Positions 1 to 5,353 of a stretch of DNA of 33,810 bases are shown here, piece by piece. The DNA lies in NCBI GenBank assembly GCA_024399535.1, contig JAKSNU010000016.1, forward strand, positions 1-33,810, given 5' to 3'. The DNA is from Paludibacteraceae bacterium (lineage in GTDB: Bacteria > Bacteroidota > Bacteroidia > Bacteroidales > Paludibacteraceae). Made by a program: the position numbers and the translations under genes. How positions within the stretch are numbered: the stretch's first letter is position 1; the number at the start of each line of letters is the position of its first letter. The notes beneath the pieces were generated by a model. It saw nothing but the letters and a program-made list of their open reading frames with translations. It was not told the origin of the DNA and searched no databases.

Positions 1-85
1 TACTACTTTTTTCTGACTTGACAATGCTTTTTTCACACGAAACGTTATAGAGCCACTATTTAACGAAATAAGATATGGCAAAAAT

Positions 86-116
86 AATTCCCATTATTCT
101 GCGTATCCTGAGTGAG
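86..116. repeat. Degenerate intergenic repeat, left copy
   Basis: This 31-nt stretch, from AATTCCCAT to GTGAG, aligns without gaps to 4377-4407 in direct orientation with about 24 of 31 bases identical. It belongs to the CTGCGTAATCTGCGTGAG-like intergenic repeats often seen in Bacteroidota. The two copies bracket the peptide ORF and the five-gene operon. Function unknown. Confidence 0.5.
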
Positions 117-255
117 AAAAAATATCTTGAGTGAGGGAAATGGAAAATTACAGGCCAAGAATTGCAGACAATTATCGGACGAAAGTTTAGAGTCAATGGG
201 TGGTTTTGGTGGTGCCAATTGGTTGCCTGAAGGAATAAGCGCAGTTGATATATGA
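112..255 (+). CDS. Candidate double-glycine-leader peptide precursor, possibly frameshifted
   Basis: Reading the plus strand in the frame of position 121 gives a peptide ending KLQAKNCRQLSDESLESMGG followed by FGGANWLPEGISAVDI and a TGA at 253-255. The LSDExLExxGG pattern is typical of double-glycine leaders of bacteriocins and other RiPPs, and the short Gly/Trp-rich tail would be the core. The frame is closed upstream by TGA at 109-111, so the only in-frame starts are GTG at 112 and TTG at 127. An ATG at 140 is one base out of phase: a fifth A in the run at 144-147 would give a 38-residue peptide starting MEKLQAKN. Thus it is intact from a rare start, frameshifted, or affected by a homopolymer error. 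It is convergent with the ABC exporter gene, 4 bp away, and near a PqqD-type recognition element, kinase and protease. The leader resemblance is read by eye. Confidence 0.5.
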   Translation: MRKNILSEGNGKLQAKNCRQLSDESLESMGGFGGANWLPEGISAVDI

Positions 256-259
256 AACG

Positions 260-1894
260 TCAGATTCTGACGGTATTTGAACAATATTCGAGCACTCGCG
301 TGCGATGAGTGATGAATATGACTGTCTGACCCAATCGGGAAGCACGGTCGGTTATGTTATGGATTATCTCGCGCTCGGTCTCTTGGTCAAGGGCAGACGT
401 CACCTCGTCGAGCAACAACACACTACCATTCCGCAACAACGAACGGGCAATACAGATACGCTGAGCCTGCCCTTCGCTCAGTCCTACCCCATCTTCGCCT
501 ACCATAGTGTCGAGGCCCTCGTCACTATGAAGGATAAACCCGGCACATGCCAACTGCAGTATCTCGCGCATCTGTTCGTCGGTGGCATTAGGATTGCCAA
601 GCAGCAGGTTGTCGCGCACAGTCCCACTGAGCAGCGTATTTCCCTGAGGCACATAGACAAGGTTGCAACGTGTGGCAGCCGAGACATCTATTTCGCGACT
701 TCGGTCGTATATGGTCACCCGCCCACCGGAAGGTTTCACAAGTGCCAAAATGAGTCTTATCATAGTGGTTTTGCCAGAGCCAGTCTCGCCAAGCACAGCG
801 GTGAAACTACGTGGCTCGAAGTCATGGCTGAATCCCTCGATGACCGTCGAAGGGTCGTCGTCATAATGGAAAGAGACATCACTGAACCTCACACCGGCAG
901 CTTCATCCATCATACAACTCTCACCATCATTCTCGACAGGAGTCTGCTCCATCTCGCGTATCCTATCGACAGAGACCATTGCACCTATCACCTGAGGCAA
1001 CAGTCCGGTCATCGAACGGAAAGGTCCCTGAATCTGACCCACCAACTGTATGAAAGCCATCATCATACCGTATGTTATTGTGCCAGCCTGAAGACCATAG
1101 ACACTCCAGATAAACGTCACGAGATAGCCTGTCGAGAAGCCCACATTCGTTATCAGCGTAGTGACAGACGAGAAACGGGTGCGTCGCTTCACCTTGCCGA
1201 GGTGTTCGCCCTGAATCTCAGAGAGAGAATGGACCATATTGTCCGACTGTTCCAAGGTCTTAATCACCATCTTGTTCTGCAGGTTCTCTTGCATCATCAC
1301 CTGCATCTGACTCTCCGTCTCGCGGATATCCTTTGACAGCACTTTCATCCTGCGCACGTAGAAACGGCTGGCTATCAGGAAGAGCGGCACAATGCAAATC
1401 ATCACAACCGACAAAAGCGGCTGCATGGAATATAGGAAGAAGAATGCGCATATCAATCTTATTAAAGTGCAGACCATAGCTGGAGCAGTATCGGTAATGA
1501 CACTTGTGATGGCACTCGAATCCTGCAGCAACCTGTTCATAGAGTCGCCAGTGTGCATGGTGCCACGACCCGTCCAGACGTTATGCATTATCCTCGAGAA
1601 TGTCTTGAGTTTCATCTTATTCTGACTCTTTGTCCCAAGGATTGCACTGATCCAGCTGCGAGTGAAACCAGTCACCATACCAGCAGCGACAGTAGCAATC
1701 AATGCTACTACCGACCACCCCAATGGAACGGTGGATTTACCGGTAGCAACATCGATACACTCCTTGCTTGCCCAGATGAAGGCAAAGTCAATCGCTATCT
1801 GCAACGAACCTAAAAGCACGTTGGAGAAAGCCTTAGCACGCACCCCTTCCGAGGTACGGTATAGCCATTTTATGTTCGAGAAAGAAATCTCCAT
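260..1894 (-). CDS. Peptide-type ABC exporter, fused permease and ATPase, no C39 peptidase domain
   Basis: A half-size ABC exporter of 544 residues. The N-terminal ~300 residues hold hydrophobic helices of the ABC type-1 transmembrane fold; the nucleotide-binding domain follows. Walker A is GETGSGKTT (about residues 369-377), the signature is LSEGQ (472-476) instead of LSGGQ, Walker B is VLLLDE and the H-loop is ITHR. It should act as a dimer in the inner membrane. The first ATG of the open frame (1969) lies deep inside the upstream gene; I prefer ATG 1894 (MEISFSNIKW), which leaves a 25-nt overlap. There is no N-terminal cysteine protease domain as in peptidase-containing bacteriocin exporters, so leader removal would need another enzyme, perhaps the S26-like protein upstream. 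Cargo is not proven; the adjacent small peptide ORF is the obvious candidate. Confidence 0.93.
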   Translation of the reverse strand: MEISFSNIKWLYRTSEGVRAKAFSNVLLGSLQIAIDFAFIWASKECIDVATGKSTVPLGWSVVALIATVAAGMVTGFTRSWISAILGTKSQNKMKLKTFSRIMHNVWTGRGTMHTGDSMNRLLQDSSAITSVITDTAPAMVCTLIRLICAFFFLYSMQPLLSVVMICIVPLFLIASRFYVRRMKVLSKDIRETESQMQVMMQENLQNKMVIKTLEQSDNMVHSLSEIQGEHLGKVKRRTRFSSVTTLITNVGFSTGYLVTFIWSVYGLQAGTITYGMMMAFIQLVGQIQGPFRSMTGLLPQVIGAMVSVDRIREMEQTPVENDGESCMMDEAAGVRFSDVSFHYDDDPSTVIEGFSHDFEPRSFTAVLGETGSGKTTMIRLILALVKPSGGRVTIYDRSREIDVSAATRCNLVYVPQGNTLLSGTVRDNLLLGNPNATDEQMREILQLACAGFILHSDEGLDTMVGEDGVGLSEGQAQRICIARSLLRNGSVLLLDEVTSALDQETEREIIHNITDRASRLGQTVIFITHRTRVLEYCSNTVRI

Positions 1895-2334
1895 ATCTTG
1901 CTTATAGCACTGCGGCACATCCCCTTGCACCAATGCGTCATCCGGACAAGCGGATTTATTGTAACCCATAAACGGGCATAGGCATTATACAGCCTGTCGT
2001 CACACGGAATATACCGCCCGAACCTCCAGAAACCGACCACGACGCCACGGACATCGGATTTGGGGACATACTCCTTGCCGATGCAGTTGTCGCCACGAAT
2101 GACGTAGATGTTGTCACGAACCTCAAGCACACGGTGAACCACATAACGGTCGCTCTTGGCATATACAGCCACATCGTAAGGCTTCAGTTCCTCCCGAACG
2201 GGATGAATGAGCACAGGGTCCTTGCGATAGCGGAGCATCGGGTACATACTGACCCCCCGCACCTGAGTGACGTACTCGCCAGTCTGGTTCAGCATCTGCT
2301 CAAAGTTCTCGTATCTCGACTCACACCCCGTCAT
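1870..2334 (-). CDS. S24/S26 signal-peptidase-like serine protease (S26B, Ser/His type)
   Basis: A 154-residue protein with the signal-peptidase core. GVSMYPML places the nucleophile at Ser29; VVHRV gives His67 where bacterial type I signal peptidases have Lys; RGDN gives Asp82. Ser/His/Asp is the arrangement of the S26B branch (SipW and eukaryotic signal peptidase). There is no clear N-terminal membrane anchor. The C-terminal ~45 residues are rich in Trp and basic residues and may bind membrane. The ATG overlaps the stop of the PqqD-type gene (ATGA), and the 3' end overlaps the exporter start by 25 nt, so translation is probably coupled. By context it may remove the leader of an exported peptide, since the transporter lacks a protease domain. 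That role is inferred; the fold and catalytic residues are visible. Confidence 0.85.
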   Translation of the reverse strand: MTGCESRYENFEQMLNQTGEYVTQVRGVSMYPMLRYRKDPVLIHPVREELKPYDVAVYAKSDRYVVHRVLEVRDNIYVIRGDNCIGKEYVPKSDVRGVVVGFWRFGRYIPCDDRLYNAYARLWVTINPLVRMTHWCKGMCRSAISKIWRFLSRT

Positions 2335-2594
2335 TCCAATACTCCTGCATCATTCATCATCTTCACTACGCCATCAACCTCGTCCTTAGCCTGAGCGGCA
2401 TCAATGCCATATGTTGTAGCATAGAGGGAATAGATTTCGTCCAGCTCCTTGCCAGCCTCAATCCATTTCCAGATGTCAGTAGATGGCTCGTTCATCTTGA
2501 TCATACCAGGGAACTCCTTTTCCAGTTCGCCAGTCGATATCGCCATCGTCTTACCCATCACAGGGCAGAGCAGAAAACCTTTTTTTATCTTCAT
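2331..2594 (-). CDS. PqqD-family protein (RiPP recognition element)
   Basis: An 87-residue protein matching the PqqD pattern: an N-terminal beta region (FLLCPVMGKTMAIS), an Asn-containing turn before a Trp helix (KMNEPSTDIWKWIEAG), a mid helix with a Tyr (YATTYGID) and a C-terminal helix ending in DAGVLE. Stand-alone PqqD domains bind the leader of ribosomal peptides and bring it to modifying enzymes. Both ends overlap neighbours by ATGA, with the HPr-kinase-like gene upstream and the S26-like protease downstream, so all three are probably co-translated. No radical SAM, lasso cyclase or transglutaminase partner is visible in the window, although such a gene could lie beyond the left edge. Family assignment is good; the bound peptide is unknown. 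Confidence 0.85.
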   Translation of the reverse strand: MKIKKGFLLCPVMGKTMAISTGELEKEFPGMIKMNEPSTDIWKWIEAGKELDEIYSLYATTYGIDAAQAKDEVDGVVKMMNDAGVLE

Positions 2595-3313
2595 AAATCA
2601 CTTAATAATTCATTCGACGAGACCATCACCGCCTCACGACTCATATCTACTGTCAGGTGGTATATAGGCACTTTGTCGTATAATTCCTCCAACATCATGA
2701 GCGTACGTATCTTGCCCGACTGACAATGGGGAATGAAAATCTGGTGCATAAGGAAATCCAACGCCTCCTCTCGCGAAGCACGCTTGATGGAAGGTACGCC
2801 AGACTGACCGAGCCGTTTCAGCAGGCAGATGCCTCGCAATGGCACACTGACATTCTCGTCCAGATGTTCCTTTCCGCTCCAGGGCGAACCCGAAGCATAG
2901 ATGTCGCCATCCTTGAACCATATAATAGGTTTATCGCCATTTATCACTCGCACACGCTCCTCGCCTAAATACTTCTGCCATAGGAAGGCATGTGTCGATT
3001 TGCCCACTCCACTCTCGGCAGTGAAGATAAACGATTTGCCGTCACACGCGATTGCCACACCATGGGTCATGAGTCTGCCAAGCTCTGGCAACTTTTCGCT
3101 CAATGGGATGGTCATAGCGTATAGTTCAGCCTCCTCCAACCCAACGTTGTCGCGATTGGCAAGAACGATGTCTTCGTCACTTGACCGAAGTTTCATATCA
3201 GGGACAACACTCTTCCGGTCAACCATATAGTTACGACACCTTTCCGCCACATATTCGGGGTACCGTGTGTCGAAATCAATGTAAAGTCCACATATGTCAA
3301 GCAGTACAGACAT
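2591..3313 (-). CDS. HPr-kinase-like P-loop kinase
   Basis: A 240-residue protein with the compact HprK/PEPCK-type kinase fold. The P-loop is AESGVGKST (residues 99-107), followed by INGDKP with Asp127 and by GSPWSGKEH at 142-150, the region that binds metal and phosphate in this family. The N-terminal HPr-binding domain of true HPr kinase/phosphorylase is replaced by ~90 unrelated residues, so HPr is probably not the substrate. Similar short kinases occur in lasso-peptide clusters such as paeninodin, where they phosphorylate a serine of the peptide, and in PqqD-containing clusters of Firmicutes and Bacteroidota. The stop overlaps the PqqD-type start (ATGA) and the upstream membrane-protein gene ends 8 bp before the start. 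A peptide substrate is an inference from context. Confidence 0.8.
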   Translation of the reverse strand: MSVLLDICGLYIDFDTRYPEYVAERCRNYMVDRKSVVPDMKLRSSDEDIVLANRDNVGLEEAELYAMTIPLSEKLPELGRLMTHGVAIACDGKSFIFTAESGVGKSTHAFLWQKYLGEERVRVINGDKPIIWFKDGDIYASGSPWSGKEHLDENVSVPLRGICLLKRLGQSGVPSIKRASREEALDFLMHQIFIPHCQSGKIRTLMMLEELYDKVPIYHLTVDMSREAVMVSSNELLSDL

Positions 3314-3321
3314 CGCTGTTT

Positions 3322-4119
3322 TCAGGCAAGTCGGTTTTCCTTATGAATTTTTGCATTCATTTCCATCTTTTCATCTAAAGAGGTATCGCGTTTTTTCACT
3401 TTATGCATCGACATCATACATTTTTTGCTATGCGTATAAACGATAAAGAAAACACAAAGCATCAACCAAGCGAGGGCATCAGCCAAATAAAAGAGCCAAG
3501 GAACTGTGGCAGGAACGAATTTATTCACGGTATATACCGACGCAGCAAGGAACGCAAAGAAACACACGAACTCGAGGATAACAGAGAGAATCTTGAAGCG
3601 TTTCATGAAAACGTGGTGGTGCATTTTCTTTGATATTTTGTTATAATAGAAAGCAAAGAATACTCCTAATGACGACCAGGCAGCCACATTGCTTGCATAA
3701 TAGATTATAGGGAAAACTCCATATCCAGCTTGGGAGATAACATGATATATAGAGGAAATTCCTTTGATTACGCATACTGCCGCCGCCAAAACGACAAAAA
3801 AGCGGAAAGCCTTAATGGCTAATCGGGATTTCAACAATCCATTATTGAAATATGACCAGAGAATGAGAAATAAGGCTACTACCGAAAAATTGACTATCGA
3901 CGATATGTTGCGGAAATAGACTTCGATGGCATTAAAATTATTCGAGACCGGCATCAGAGTCACAAACAATTGCAAAAGAACACATACAAACATTATAGCC
4001 CCAAAAGTGTAGGACACACCATACATAATCCCTTTGGAAACTTTTTTCTTCGCTTTACTATGTTTGTGGTGATGATGATGCCTGTGAGCAGGAGCAATCA
4101 GAGCACTTAAAAATAGCAT
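3322..4119 (-). CDS. Polytopic membrane protein with N-terminal histidine cluster
   Basis: A 265-residue protein of unrecognised family. After a short hydrophobic start there is a histidine cluster at residues 12-20 (HRHHHHHKH), then a Lys-rich segment and about six hydrophobic helices (roughly 30-55, 70-92, 102-122, 135-158, 172-195, 203-225). A further His triplet follows the fourth helix (KKMHHHVF), and the C-terminus is basic and charged, probably cytoplasmic. It is the first gene of the operon: a promoter-like box lies upstream and the kinase gene starts 8 bp downstream. Clustered histidines suggest metal binding, but no transporter or immunity family is recognisable. Being first in a putative peptide operon, it could be an immunity or accessory export protein; that is speculation. 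Confidence 0.8.
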   Translation of the reverse strand: MLFLSALIAPAHRHHHHHKHSKAKKKVSKGIMYGVSYTFGAIMFVCVLLQLFVTLMPVSNNFNAIEVYFRNISSIVNFSVVALFLILWSYFNNGLLKSRLAIKAFRFFVVLAAAVCVIKGISSIYHVISQAGYGVFPIIYYASNVAAWSSLGVFFAFYYNKISKKMHHHVFMKRFKILSVILEFVCFFAFLAASVYTVNKFVPATVPWLFYLADALAWLMLCVFFIVYTHSKKCMMSMHKVKKRDTSLDEKMEMNAKIHKENRLA

Positions 4120-4144
4120 AATACCTTTTTTTCATTTCAGAGTA

Positions 4145-4172
4145 CAAAGGTACAAAAAAAAATTTGAACAAA
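4145..4172 (-). promoter_or_regulatory. Bacteroidota-type promoter for the peptide-type operon
   Basis: On the minus strand a TTTG (4172-4169) is followed after 16 nt by TACCTTTG (4152-4145), matching the -7 TAnnTTTG element. The spacing is shorter than the 19-20 nt of the other boxes in this window, so the -33 match is weak. The -7 box lies about 25 nt upstream of the start codon at 4119. Confidence 0.45.
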
Positions 4173-4324
4173 TTGAATATTTGATAAGAAAAGATTGAAT
4201 TTATAACTATAACGTTATCAATGGATAATTGTTTCAGAAGTGCCTGCAAAGATTGATAAAACGATATATTTGGCACTTTTATAACGAGTGGAGAGACATT
4301 TTTTCGGTGCATGCAAGTGTTGTT

Positions 4325-4360
4325 TCACGCAGAATCCGTATCTATCTCACGCAGAATCCG
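4325..4360. repeat. Tandem TCACGCAGAATCCG repeat
   Basis: The 14-nt sequence TCACGCAGAATCCG occurs at 4325-4338 and again at 4347-4360, followed by the related CAGAACTCGCAG. It is a member of the ACGCAGATTACGCAGA-like intergenic repeats common in Bacteroidota. Its reverse complement resembles the CTGCGTATCC portion of the repeat at 86-116. Confidence 0.6.
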
Positions 4361-4376
4361 CAGAACTCGCAGAAAA

Positions 4377-4407
4377 AATTCCCATAAATCAGCGTATTCC
4401 GCATGAG
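4377..4407. repeat. Degenerate intergenic repeat, right copy
   Basis: A 31-nt stretch starting AATTCCCAT and ending CATGAG, about 24 of 31 identical without gaps to 86-116 and in the same orientation. Together the two copies flank the peptide ORF and its operon. Confidence 0.5.
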
Positions 4408-4427
4408 ATAAAAAACGTCGGCGTGAA

Positions 4428-4465
4428 AGAAAAAAGGTCGTAAACCGAACTACGATTTACGACCT
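4428..4465 (-). terminator. Intrinsic terminator downstream of tRNA-His
   Basis: On the minus strand AGGTCGTAAA pairs with TTTACGACCT across a short loop (stem 4435-4465) and is followed directly by a run of T (4434 downwards). It sits 12 bp past the 3' end of tRNA-His. Confidence 0.8.
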
Positions 4466-4476
4466 CACGCCATGCG

Positions 4477-4551
4477 GGTGGCAGATGGGACTCGAACCCG
4501 CGACCCTCGGAACCACAATCCGATGCTCTAACCAACTGAGCTACAGCCACC
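4477..4551 (-). tRNA. tRNA-His (anticodon GTG)
   Basis: The minus strand folds as a complete tRNA: acceptor GTGGCTG with CTGCCAC (one T-T mismatch), D arm GCTCAGTTGGTTAGAGC, anticodon stem TCGGA/TCCGA with loop TTGTGGT (anticodon GTG), and T arm GCGGGTTCGAGTCCCAT. The extra G at the 5' end opposite C73 is the hallmark of histidine tRNA. CCA is not encoded. It has its own promoter at 4587-4617 and a terminator at 4428-4465. Confidence 0.95.
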
Positions 4552-4586
4552 ATATTCGACCTGAGGAATAACCCTCAAATCGACTG

Positions 4587-4617
4587 CAAAGGTACGAATT
4601 TTTCTTTACCCCACAAA
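4587..4617 (-). promoter_or_regulatory. Promoter of tRNA-His
   Basis: On the minus strand TTTG (4617-4614), a 19-nt spacer, then TACCTTTG (4594-4587): an excellent match to the Bacteroidota -33/-7 consensus, about 35 nt upstream of the mature tRNA 5' end. Confidence 0.8.
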
Positions 4618-4673
4618 ATTTTTTCAACTAATTTTTCAAACTATTTTACCTAACACCATCAACAGTCAATGAA

Positions 4674-5348
4674 TCACCACATTATAGGCTTATATCCATG
4701 CTCTTCGAGATAGTGGTTGCACTGCACAAATTGTCCCGAACCCCAGAAAGAGTTCCATTTCTGTCGCGATCCATCGGCAAGTTTCCCCCAAGATAAGCCC
4801 GAAGGATGTGTAGTCTTTATGATTAGATGTTTGTCAGAATTAACCAACGAAGCCTTAGCTCCCGAAGGATTGCCCCATAGGAGGAACACCATATGCTCGT
4901 TGACGTCAGAGAGTCGTCTAATCGCATAATCAGTGAATGCCTGCCACCCGAGATTGCAATGGCTCATTGGCGAGTTTTGTCTTACGGTAAGTATTGTATT
5001 CAACAAAAGAACCCCCTGCTCAGCCCACTGTATGAGCGAAGGACTTCGATCGACTCTTTCCTGCCCGAATTCGGAATCAATTTCAGCAAAGATATGCTGC
5101 AACGACCCTGGAACAGGCTGTGTGTCGGGAACAGCAAATGCCAAACCACAAGCATTGCCCGGCTGGGGATATGGGTCCTGTCCCAAAATCACGACACGAG
5201 TCTCTTCGGGTTTGAAGAACTCGAATGCCCGGAAAAGTTTAGACCTTTCCGGATAGACTGTCTCCATAGCATAAACCCTATTCACTGCCTCATGCAAGGC
5301 AGGATTTTTATAATCTTTGAAAAAATCTTTCCACTCAGCAGATAACAT
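4674..5348 (-). CDS. ung: Uracil-DNA glycosylase, family 1 (divergent)
   Basis: A 224-residue enzyme that removes uracil from DNA and starts base-excision repair. GQDPYP with the catalytic Asp58, the uracil-binding LLLNT motif near residue 124 and the leucine-loop motif with catalytic His181 are all present. The last motif reads HPSGLS instead of the usual HPSPLS, and the following stretch (WGKLADGSRQKWNSFWGSGQF) differs from the short AYRGFFGCxHF segment found in most family 1 enzymes. Length is normal and the C-terminus ends KPIMW where the family usually has KPIDW. It is the last gene of the operon starting at 12597, 5 bp after the arginine-deiminase-like gene. Identity is firm; activity could be altered by the changed loop. 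Confidence 0.93.
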   Translation of the reverse strand: MLSAEWKDFFKDYKNPALHEAVNRVYAMETVYPERSKLFRAFEFFKPEETRVVILGQDPYPQPGNACGLAFAVPDTQPVPGSLQHIFAEIDSEFGQERVDRSPSLIQWAEQGVLLLNTILTVRQNSPMSHCNLGWQAFTDYAIRRLSDVNEHMVFLLWGNPSGAKASLVNSDKHLIIKTTHPSGLSWGKLADGSRQKWNSFWGSGQFVQCNHYLEEHGYKPIMW

Positions 5349-5353
5349 ATTGC

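Larger units (their letters stand above)
4120..4476. other. Gene-free spacer between tRNA-His and the peptide-type operon
   Basis: This AT-rich 357-bp stretch contains the promoter-like box for the operon at 4145-4172, copies of the TCACGCAGAATCCG repeat at 4325-4338 and 4347-4360, a degenerate repeat at 4377-4407 and the tRNA-His terminator at 4428-4465. The only longer open frame on the minus strand (4058-4312) has the composition of random AT-rich sequence and overlaps the membrane-protein gene, so I do not call it. Confidence 0.6.

Noticed and set aside
60-284. Minus-strand open frame of 74 codons at the left end
   Set aside because: It overlaps the exporter's 3' end, runs through the intergenic repeat and has no domain pattern; the opposite strand carries the far more convincing leader-like peptide.
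305-1336. Long open frame on the plus strand (343 codons)
   Set aside because: It lies entirely antisense to the ABC exporter, whose motifs are intact, and its translation is rich in His, Arg and Thr without any domain pattern.
4058-4312. Minus-strand open frame of 84 codons upstream of the His-rich membrane protein
   Set aside because: Overlaps the true gene in another frame, crosses the promoter box, and looks like random AT-rich translation.
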